DNA from: Eubacterium sp. | GTDB taxonomy: Bacteria > Bacillota_A > Clostridia > Peptostreptococcales > Anaerovoracaceae | Assembly (NCBI GenBank): GCA_017425345.1 | Contig: JAFOML010000042.1 | Span: 1-5,608 of the forward strand | Reading direction: 5' to 3' | DNA: 5,608 nt | Part shown: in pieces, positions 1 through 5,159 of the stretch | How the letters are laid out: every line of letters begins with the position of its first letter | Numbering within the stretch: position 1 is the stretch's first letter | The notes under the pieces: model-generated | What the model was told of the DNA's origin: nothing | What the model saw: only the letters and a program-made list of their open reading frames with translations | Databases searched by the model: none | Made by a program: the position numbers and the translations under genes

Positions 1-711
1 GCGGAGCTTCTCATCGACCACGCCTGGGGCTGGGAGCCCTGCACGATCGCGGATATCAAGAGCTATAAGCCGCAGTCCAGCAGCCTCAGCGCGGGACAGG
101 TGCTGATGCGGCCGTACACCAAGCAGGAGGCCGCCACGATCGTCCGGGAGATGGCAGATGCCATGGTCCTGGACCTGGTGGACAAGCGTCTCGTAACCGA
201 CCAGATGGTCCTGACGATCAGCTACGACCGGGAGAATCTGATGGATCCTGAACGCAGACGCGCGTACAAGGGACCGGTGACGTCGGATTGGTACGGACGG
301 CCGGTGCCGAAGCACGCGCACGGCACGGCCAACCTGAAGGGGTATACCTCCTCGACGCAGGAGATCGTTTCCGCGATCATGGACCTTTATGAGCGGATCG
401 TGGATGATAATCTGCTCGTGCGAAGGATCGGAGTCGTCGCTTCGCATGTGCAGACAGAGGAGGATTTCCGGGCTTCGGAGGCAGCGGCGGCTGCGGAGCC
501 GGAGCAGCTGGACTTTTTCACGGACTACGAGGCGCGCGAGCAGCAGCGGAGTGAAGAAGCGGAAACGCGGGCGGAAGAGCGCGCGATGCAGGAAGCGGTC
601 CTTGCGATCCAGAAGAAGTTCGGAAAGAATTCGCTGGTCAAGGGCATGGACCTGAAGGAAGAGGCTACGGGCATGGACCGGAATAAGCAGATCGGCGGGC
701 ACAAAGCCTAG
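1..711 (+). CDS. Y-family DNA polymerase (UmuC/DinB-like), C-terminal part, start outside window
   Basis: The frame is open from base 1 to the TAG at 709-711, so this is the last 236 residues of a longer protein. The ATG at 100 is internal. Y-family polymerases copy past damaged template bases with low fidelity. The catalytic palm and fingers should lie upstream, and what is visible is the end of the catalytic core and the little-finger (IMS C-terminal) region. Recognisable stretches are GWEPCTIADIKSYKP near residues 10-24, a VREMADAMVLDLVDK-type helix near 47-61, YGRPVPKHAHGTANL near 95-109, and the TSST...DLYERIVDDNLLVRRIGV segment near 114-139. These resemble UmuC-like polymerases of Lachnospiraceae as I remember them. 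The last 80 residues are rich in Glu and Ala, probably a flexible tail. A YolD-like gene follows immediately, the usual partner of these polymerases in Firmicutes. The family call is firm. Whether it works as a Pol V-like or Pol IV-like enzyme cannot be told from this part. Confidence 0.88.
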   Translation, partial: AELLIDHAWGWEPCTIADIKSYKPQSSSLSAGQVLMRPYTKQEAATIVREMADAMVLDLVDKRLVTDQMVLTISYDRENLMDPERRRAYKGPVTSDWYGRPVPKHAHGTANLKGYTSSTQEIVSAIMDLYERIVDDNLLVRRIGVVASHVQTEEDFRASEAAAAAEPEQLDFFTDYEAREQQRSEEAETRAEERAMQEAVLAIQKKFGKNSLVKGMDLKEEATGMDRNKQIGGHKA

Positions 712-722
712 AAGGTGCAGAA

Positions 723-923
723 ATGGGAAAATACGATGACATCATCAATCTGCCGCACCACCAGTCAAAGGTGCGGCCTCATATGAGCCGGCAGGATCGG
801 GCTGCGCAGTTTGCGCCGTTCGCGGCGCTGACCGGATATGATACGGCAGTCGAAGAGACTGCGCGGCAGCATGAAGAGGGGATCGTCGATTACTACGAAA
901 ACGATATCGATATGGACATTTGA
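723..923 (+). CDS. Short YolD-like protein, partner of the UmuC-like polymerase
   Basis: A 66-residue cytoplasmic protein that starts 11 bases after the polymerase stop, with a weak ribosome binding site (GAAGGTG, 711-717), so it is very likely co-transcribed with the polymerase. The N-terminal half carries the hallmark of the YolD-like small proteins found beside UmuC in Clostridia: KYDDIINLPHH near residues 3-13, then MSRQDRAAQFAPFAALTGYD near 21-40 and a VEETARQ helix. Family members I recall usually run to roughly 100 residues or more, with a further C-terminal domain. This one stops after an acidic tail (DYYENDIDMDI), and a terminator follows at once, so no remnant of the longer form is visible in any frame. 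The molecular function of these proteins is poorly known; a role in SOS or error-prone repair is inferred from gene neighbourhood. The family call is good, the function uncertain. Confidence 0.78.
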   Translation: MGKYDDIINLPHHQSKVRPHMSRQDRAAQFAPFAALTGYDTAVEETARQHEEGIVDYYENDIDMDI

Positions 924-928
924 ACCGG

Positions 929-958
929 CACTGCGGTGGGGACATCGCAGTGTTTTTT
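929..958 (+). terminator. Rho-independent terminator after the polymerase/YolD unit
   Basis: CACTGCG (929-935) pairs perfectly with CGCAGTG (946-952) around a 10-base spacer, and six T residues follow (953-958), then CTTTT. It begins 6 bases after the YolD-like stop codon, so it separates the repair unit from the citrate operon downstream. Confidence 0.88.
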
Positions 959-1009
959 CTTTTGATGTGTCCTTTTGTGTGGTTTTAGGATGAACTTTTT
1001 TTGAACATG

Positions 1010-1038
1010 TTGACATGCAAAATAAAAACAATTATACT
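1010..1038 (+). promoter_or_regulatory. Sigma-A-type promoter of the citrate synthase operon
   Basis: The -35 box TTGACA (1010-1015) is a perfect match. The -10 box TATACT (1033-1038) differs from TATAAT at one base, and the spacer is exactly 17 bases. The surroundings are AT-rich, unlike the coding sequence. Transcription should start near 1045, giving a leader of about 100 bases before the ATG at 1148. A promoter this close to consensus is expected to be strong unless repressed, which fits the operator-like palindrome directly adjoining it. Confidence 0.85.
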
Positions 1039-1046
1039 TGTATACA
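1039..1046. promoter_or_regulatory. Putative GntR/FCD-family operator (TGTATACA palindrome)
   Basis: TGTATACA is a perfect 8-bp palindrome, read in context as CTTGTATACAGC. It lies between the -10 box and the expected start of transcription. GT...AC half-sites around a short AT centre are typical of operators bound by the FadR/FCD branch of GntR regulators. Such a regulator is encoded as the second gene of this operon. A protein bound here would block RNA polymerase, so autorepression is the simplest reading. That the local GntR protein binds this site is inference from position and motif. Confidence 0.6.
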
Positions 1047-1057
1047 GCAATAAATGT

Positions 1058-1090
1058 TTTTCGATTTAACGCGATAAAGGAAATCGAAAA
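1058..1090. repeat. Perfect 10-bp inverted repeat in the 5' leader
   Basis: TTTTCGATTT (1058-1067) and AAATCGAAAA (1081-1090) are exact reverse complements separated by 13 bases. In the transcript they would form a stem-loop roughly 13 bases from the 5' end. No T-run follows, so it is not an intrinsic terminator. It could stabilise the mRNA 5' end, or it could be a second protein-binding site on the DNA. Its centre (1074) lies 31.5 bases, about three helical turns, from the centre of the TGTATACA palindrome. Confidence 0.6.
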
Positions 1091-1114
1091 GCTGTGAATA
1101 CACCTGAATAAGCC

Positions 1115-1130
1115 GCCGTTTCTGTACGGC
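1115..1130 (+). other. Small hairpin next to the ribosome binding site
   Basis: GCCGT (1115-1119) can pair with ACGGC (1126-1130) around a 6-base loop, ending 4 bases before the AGGAGG. With a stem of only 5 bp this may be incidental. If formed, it would leave the ribosome binding site exposed rather than bury it. Confidence 0.3.
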
Positions 1131-1134
1131 AGAT

Positions 1135-1140
1135 AGGAGG
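1135..1140 (+). promoter_or_regulatory. Ribosome binding site that decides the citrate synthase start
   Basis: A perfect AGGAGG lies 7 bases before the ATG at 1148 but only 1 base before the in-frame ATG at 1142. The normal spacing favours 1148 as the true start. Confidence 0.8.
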
Positions 1141-1147
1141 CATGTCG

Positions 1148-2551
1148 ATGCTGGAGATTTCGAAGAAAACCAATTTACTGGAGCAGGCGATCTATAAATA
1201 CTCGCTGCAGGATATCCCCGAACCGAATCTGTACCGCGAGATGTACGGATATGAGGATGCGCCGAAGATTGCGTTCAACTACCGGCGTGTGCCGCTTGCC
1301 ATGCCGGAAGACATCTGGATCACGGATACCAGCTTCCGGGACGGGCAGCAGGCGATGGCGCCGTACACGGTCAAGCAGATCGTGGACCTGTTCAAGATGC
1401 TGTCCAGACTGGGAGGACCTTTCGGTCTGATCCGCCAGTCAGAGTTCTTCATCTATACGGAGAAGGACCGTGAGGCGGTGGAAAAGTGCATGGATCTGGG
1501 ACTGCGATTCCCGGAGATCACGACATGGATCCGCGCCAGAAAAGAGGATTTTAAACTCGTCAAGGATCTCGGGATCCGCGAGACCGGTATTCTCGTATCC
1601 TGCAGTGATTATCACATCTTTAAGAAGATGGGCATGACCAGACGGCAGGCGGTGGATTACTATCTGGAGACCATCCGTTCCGCGTTTGACGCAGGCGTCG
1701 TGCCGCGCTGTCATCTGGAGGATATTACGAGAGCGGACTTTTACGGGTTTGTCGTTCCGTTCGTCAACGAGATTATGGAGCTCTCCAAGGAAGCAGGTAT
1801 CCCGGTCAAGATCCGCGCCTGTGACACGATGGGCTATGGCGTGCCGTATACCGGCGCCGCGCTTCCGCGAAGCGTTGCCGGCATCATCTACGGCCTGCAG
1901 CACTATTCCGGTGTTCCGAGTGAAATGCTGGAGTGGCACGGTCATAACGACTTCTACCACGCGGTTTCGAATGCTTCGACCGCATGGCTGTACGGATGCA
2001 GCGCCGTCAACTGTTCGATGCTCGGCATCGGAGAACGTACCGGCAACATTCCGCTTGAGGCGATGGTGTTTGAATATGCAGGACTCAGAGGGTCTCTGGA
2101 CGGAATGGATCCGACCGTGATCACGGAGATCGCGCGTTACTTTGAGGATGAGATCGGTTTTGAGATACCGTCAAGGACACCGTTCGTCGGCGAGGACTTT
2201 AACATGACGAAGGCTGGTATCCATGCGGACGGTCTTTTGAAGGATGAAGAAATCTATAACATCTTTAATACGACCAAACTGCTGAACCGGAAACCGGGCG
2301 TGTGCGTCAGCAAGACGAGCGGCGCGGCGGGCATCGCGTACTGGATCAACGATCATATGAATCTGACCGGGGAAGACCAGTACAAGAAGAACGATCCGGT
2401 CGTGCTCCGCATCAAGGAATGGGTCGATGAGCAGTATGCGCAGGGCCGGACGACCGGCATTTCCAACCGGGAGCTCCGCGCGCTGCTGAAGAATCTGCTG
2501 GCCCGCGGCGCGGAAGCGGAAGAGGATGAGGAAGGAGACGATAAAAGATGA
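1148..2551 (+). CDS. (Re)-citrate synthase-type enzyme (isopropylmalate/homocitrate synthase family)
   Basis: Predicted to condense acetyl-CoA with oxaloacetate to citrate in the cytoplasm, the entry step of the oxidative branch of the citric acid cycle. The 467-residue protein is an HMGL-like TIM barrel. Residues 60-68 (DTSFRDGQQ) are the first family signature, with the catalytic Arg and a metal-binding Asp. HGHND at 264-268 supplies two metal-ligand His, and GIGERTGN near 293-300 completes the second signature. HADG lies near 359-362. It closely resembles my recollection of Clostridium kluyveri (Re)-citrate synthase: the RQSEFFIYT, EITTWIRA, SCSDYHIF and EDITRADFYGFVVPF segments are all of that type. 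There is no LeuA regulatory C-terminal domain; instead there is a short acidic tail. The aconitase and dehydrogenase downstream support citrate rather than leucine synthesis. Automatic annotation would probably call it 2-isopropylmalate or homocitrate synthase. The start at 1148 was chosen by ribosome binding site spacing; 1142 would add two residues. Family certain, citrate specificity probable. Confidence 0.87.
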   Translation: MLEISKKTNLLEQAIYKYSLQDIPEPNLYREMYGYEDAPKIAFNYRRVPLAMPEDIWITDTSFRDGQQAMAPYTVKQIVDLFKMLSRLGGPFGLIRQSEFFIYTEKDREAVEKCMDLGLRFPEITTWIRARKEDFKLVKDLGIRETGILVSCSDYHIFKKMGMTRRQAVDYYLETIRSAFDAGVVPRCHLEDITRADFYGFVVPFVNEIMELSKEAGIPVKIRACDTMGYGVPYTGAALPRSVAGIIYGLQHYSGVPSEMLEWHGHNDFYHAVSNASTAWLYGCSAVNCSMLGIGERTGNIPLEAMVFEYAGLRGSLDGMDPTVITEIARYFEDEIGFEIPSRTPFVGEDFNMTKAGIHADGLLKDEEIYNIFNTTKLLNRKPGVCVSKTSGAAGIAYWINDHMNLTGEDQYKKNDPVVLRIKEWVDEQYAQGRTTGISNRELRALLKNLLARGAEAEEDEEGDDKR

Positions 2552-3213
2552 TCCGGTACAAGAATATGTCTCTGGCCACACAGGTCATGGAAGTGATCGA
2601 GGAGAGTATCCTCAGCGAGAAGTATAAAAGAGGAGATATCATCAGCGAGAGCCGCCTTTCGGAGGAACTCGGCGTCAGCAGAACACCGATCCGGGAAGCG
2701 CTCGGCAGACTGATGGAAGACGGTCTGGTTGAGGATTCTCCAAACGGCACGATGGTCGTCGGCGTTTCGGATGAAGACGTGACCGATTACTATGGGATCA
2801 AGAAGGTCATGGAAGGGGAAGCTGCGGCTCGCGCAGCGAATCATATTACGGACGAGCAGATCAAAGAACTGCGCGATCTGATCGATCAGCAGGAGTTCTA
2901 TGAGGGGAAGAACGATCACATCAAGGTGCGCGATCTGGATACACAGCTGCACGGCATCATATATGAGGCCAGTGGCAGCCGGGTCATGCAGCAGATCCTT
3001 TCCGGGATCCACCGGCATCTCATTCGCTACCGTTACCGTTCACTCGCGATGGATGACGGAGACCGCATGCATCAGTCGATTCTGGAACACAAGGAAATCG
3101 TGGACGCGATCGCGGCGCATGATCCTGAGCGAGCCCGCACCGCGATGAGCAGGCATCAGCAGAATGCGAAGGAGAATATGCAGCGTCTGCGCGCTAAGCA
3201 GAACGAAGAGTAA
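2548..3213 (+). CDS. GntR-family transcriptional regulator, FCD (FadR-type) domain
   Basis: A 221-residue DNA-binding regulator, probably a dimer. Residues 8-72 form the GntR winged helix-turn-helix, with the recognition region SRLSEELGVSRTPIREALGRL at 35-55 and the wing up to about 72. The rest is an all-helical FCD ligand-binding domain. Its four expected metal ligands are visible: D131 and H135 (DTQLH), H181 (EHKEI) and H203 (SRHQQ). Their spacing (4, 46, 22) is close to that of characterised metal-binding FCD proteins. FCD regulators commonly sense carboxylic acids through this metal, so citrate, isocitrate or 2-oxoglutarate are plausible effectors; this is inference. The ATG overlaps the citrate synthase stop as ATGA (2548-2551), with an AAGGAG at 2532-2537, so translation is probably coupled. 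The likely target is the TGTATACA site at the operon promoter. The family call is firm; effector and target are not shown. Confidence 0.92.
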   Translation: MIRYKNMSLATQVMEVIEESILSEKYKRGDIISESRLSEELGVSRTPIREALGRLMEDGLVEDSPNGTMVVGVSDEDVTDYYGIKKVMEGEAAARAANHITDEQIKELRDLIDQQEFYEGKNDHIKVRDLDTQLHGIIYEASGSRVMQQILSGIHRHLIRYRYRSLAMDDGDRMHQSILEHKEIVDAIAAHDPERARTAMSRHQQNAKENMQRLRAKQNEE

Positions 3214-3218
3214 GGAGG
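3213..3218 (+). promoter_or_regulatory. Ribosome binding site that decides the aconitase start
   Basis: A perfect AGGAGG overlaps the last base of the regulator's TAA and sits 8 bases before the ATG at 3227. The same frame is open back to an ATG at 3164, but that start has no comparable site and would add 21 residues unlike aconitase. Confidence 0.85.
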
Positions 3219-3226
3219 AACACGTC

Positions 3227-5158
3227 ATGGGTCTCACCATTGCACAGAAAATCATAAAGGAACACCTGGTCAGCGGAACGATGGAGCCGGGTTCAGAGGT
3301 CGCGCTGCGCATCGATCAGACGCTGACACAGGACGCGACCGGCACGATGGCCTATCTGGAATTCGAAACGATGGGCATCCCCCGTGTGCGCACGGAGCTG
3401 TCTGTCGCGTACATCGACCATAACACGCTGCAGTCGGGTTTCATGAATGCGGATGATCACCGGTTCATTCAGTCGGCTGCAAAGAAATACGGACTGCAGT
3501 TCTCGCGCCCTGGAAACGGCATCTGTCATCAGGTGCATCTGGAGCGTTTCGGAAAGCCCGGAAAGACGCTGATCGGCTCAGACAGCCATACGCCGACAGG
3601 CGGAGGCATCGGCATGCTCGCCATGGGCGCCGGCGGCCTGGATGTGGCCGTGGCCATGGGAGGTGGCGCTTACTACATCACGATGCCGAAGATGTATCTG
3701 GTCAAGCTCACCGGTACCTTGAAGCCTTTCGTCACTGCCAAGGATATCAGCCTCGAGATCCTGCGGATCCTCTCGGTCAAGGGCGGCGTTGGCGCGATCA
3801 TCGAGTGGGGAGGCCCCGGAATTGAGGAGCTCTCGGTTCCTGAGCGCGCGACAATCACCAATATGGGAACGGAGCTTGGAGCGACGACCTCCATCTTCCC
3901 GTCCGATGAGGTGACGCGCAAGTTCCTGGCGGCCGAAGGCCGCGAAGCCGACTACCGGCCCCTCGCCAGTGATCCGGACGCGGTCTACGACCGCGTGATC
4001 GAAATCGATCTGGATCAGCTGAAGCCGAAGATCGCCTGCCCGCACAGTCCGGATGCTGTCTGTGATGTGGAAGAAGTCGCCGGTACCAAGGTAGATCAGG
4101 TTTGCATCGGGTCCTGTACCAATTCGTCTCTGTTCGACATGCTGAAGGTCGCTGCGCTCCTGCGCGGACGGACTATCAGCCCGGATGTGAGCCTTTCGAT
4201 CTCACCGGGCAGCAAGCAGGTTCTCCGCATGCTGGCAGACGCGGGCGCGCTTTCGGATATTCTGGCAAGCGGCGCGCGCGTCCTGGAATGCGCGTGCGGA
4301 CCGTGCATCGGCATGGGATTTTCGCCGAATTCGGGCGGCGTTTCACTCCGCACATTTAACCGGAACTTTGAAGGCCGCTCCGGAACGAAGGATGGAAAGG
4401 TCTATCTCGTTTCTCCGGAGACCGCAGTTGCGGCAGCGGTGTTCGGGGAGATCACCGATCCGTCTGCGCTCGGCGAAATGCCGGAAGTCGTGATGCCGGA
4501 TGCGTTTAAGATCGACGATTCCGCGATCCTTCCGCCGGCGCCTGCTTCGGAAGCTGCGGATGTGCAGGTTCTGAAGGGTCCGAATATCAAAGACTGCCCG
4601 AGTGGCGAGCCGGTGCCGGATACGCTGACAGCGCCTCTCGTACTCAAGGTAGGCGACAACATTACAACCGATCATATCATGCCGGCAGGATCGAAGATTC
4701 TACCGTACCGTTCGAATATTCCACATCTGTCGCAGTACTGCTTCGAGGTCTGTGATGAGACGTTCCCGGCGCGTGCCAAAGAGGCCGGCCGCAGCATCGT
4801 CGTAGGTGGGGAGAACTACGGACAGGGTTCCTCCAGAGAGCATGCCGCGCTGGTACCGCTTTATCTCGGCGTTCGTGTGGTGATTGCCAAGTCCTTTGCC
4901 CGCATTCATGCGGCAAACCTGATCAACGCCGGAATCTTGCCGCTGACCTTTGCGGATCCTTCGGATTACGACCGGATCTCGCAGGGTGATCAGCTCGTGC
5001 TTTCCGATATCCATGCGGGGTTCGATTCCGGTGAAATCACTCTCACAGATGTGGAAAGCGGTGCGCGTTGTATGCTAAAATGTAGGTATACAGAGCGGCA
5101 GAAGAAGATTTTGCTCGCAGGAGGCCTGCTGCAGTATGTCGCGAAAGGGGAAGAGTAG
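3227..5158 (+). CDS. acn: Aconitate hydratase (aconitase), [4Fe-4S] enzyme
   Basis: Interconverts citrate and isocitrate through cis-aconitate in the cytoplasm. The 643-residue protein is a full single-chain aconitase with catalytic domains 1-3 followed by a linker (about 430-470) and the swivel domain. Cluster ligands are Cys297 in the CIGSCTNS motif, and Cys357 and Cys360 in CGPC. SDSHTPTGGG at 118-127 carries an active-site His. In the swivel domain, GDNITTDHIMPAGSK (476-490) and GGENYGQGSSREHAA (527-541) are the substrate-binding loops, with the Ser-Arg of GSSRE at 536-537. The length, well below the roughly 750-900 residues of AcnA, AcnB and mitochondrial aconitase, fits the compact type named after Aquifex. 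The isopropylmalate isomerase large subunit is the main alternative, but that enzyme keeps its swivel domain in a separate small subunit, and here the swivel is fused. It starts 13 bases after the regulator's stop and ends 1 base before the dehydrogenase ATG, so it is within the operon. The exposed iron-sulfur cluster fits an anaerobic lifestyle. Confidence 0.94.
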   Translation: MGLTIAQKIIKEHLVSGTMEPGSEVALRIDQTLTQDATGTMAYLEFETMGIPRVRTELSVAYIDHNTLQSGFMNADDHRFIQSAAKKYGLQFSRPGNGICHQVHLERFGKPGKTLIGSDSHTPTGGGIGMLAMGAGGLDVAVAMGGGAYYITMPKMYLVKLTGTLKPFVTAKDISLEILRILSVKGGVGAIIEWGGPGIEELSVPERATITNMGTELGATTSIFPSDEVTRKFLAAEGREADYRPLASDPDAVYDRVIEIDLDQLKPKIACPHSPDAVCDVEEVAGTKVDQVCIGSCTNSSLFDMLKVAALLRGRTISPDVSLSISPGSKQVLRMLADAGALSDILASGARVLECACGPCIGMGFSPNSGGVSLRTFNRNFEGRSGTKDGKVYLVSPETAVAAAVFGEITDPSALGEMPEVVMPDAFKIDDSAILPPAPASEAADVQVLKGPNIKDCPSGEPVPDTLTAPLVLKVGDNITTDHIMPAGSKILPYRSNIPHLSQYCFEVCDETFPARAKEAGRSIVVGGENYGQGSSREHAALVPLYLGVRVVIAKSFARIHAANLINAGILPLTFADPSDYDRISQGDQLVLSDIHAGFDSGEITLTDVESGARCMLKCRYTERQKKILLAGGLLQYVAKGEE

Positions 5159-5159
5159 C

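Noticed and set aside
341..348. GGTATACC palindrome as another GntR-type site
   Set aside because: It lies inside the polymerase coding sequence with no promoter nearby and lacks the flanking T/A bases of the promoter site.
389..655. 88-codon + strand frame rich in Arg and Ser
   Set aside because: It is a shifted-frame reading of the acidic C-terminal part of the polymerase; the Arg/Ser bias comes from the codon pattern of that part.
1003..1012. GAACATGTTG over the -35 box as a possible LexA (SOS) box
   Set aside because: Gram-positive LexA sites need four bases between GAAC and GTT; here there are only two. The genes downstream are metabolic, not SOS genes.
1094..1111. Five-codon leader peptide GTG...TAA in the 5' leader
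   Set aside because: There is no ribosome binding site and no run of regulatory codons, so it is indistinguishable from chance.
1439..1960. 173-codon open frame on the minus strand
   Set aside because: It lies wholly opposite the conserved catalytic barrel of the citrate synthase and has no ribosome binding site or recognisable domain.
2353..3018. 221-codon open frame on the minus strand
   Set aside because: It is opposite the well-supported citrate synthase end and GntR gene, crosses their junction, and its translation shows no recognisable domain. High GC content gives long antisense frames here.
3164..3226. Upstream ATG extending the aconitase by 21 residues
   Set aside because: The extension overlaps the regulator, has no good ribosome binding site and does not resemble aconitase. 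The ATG at 3227 has AGGAGG at ideal spacing.
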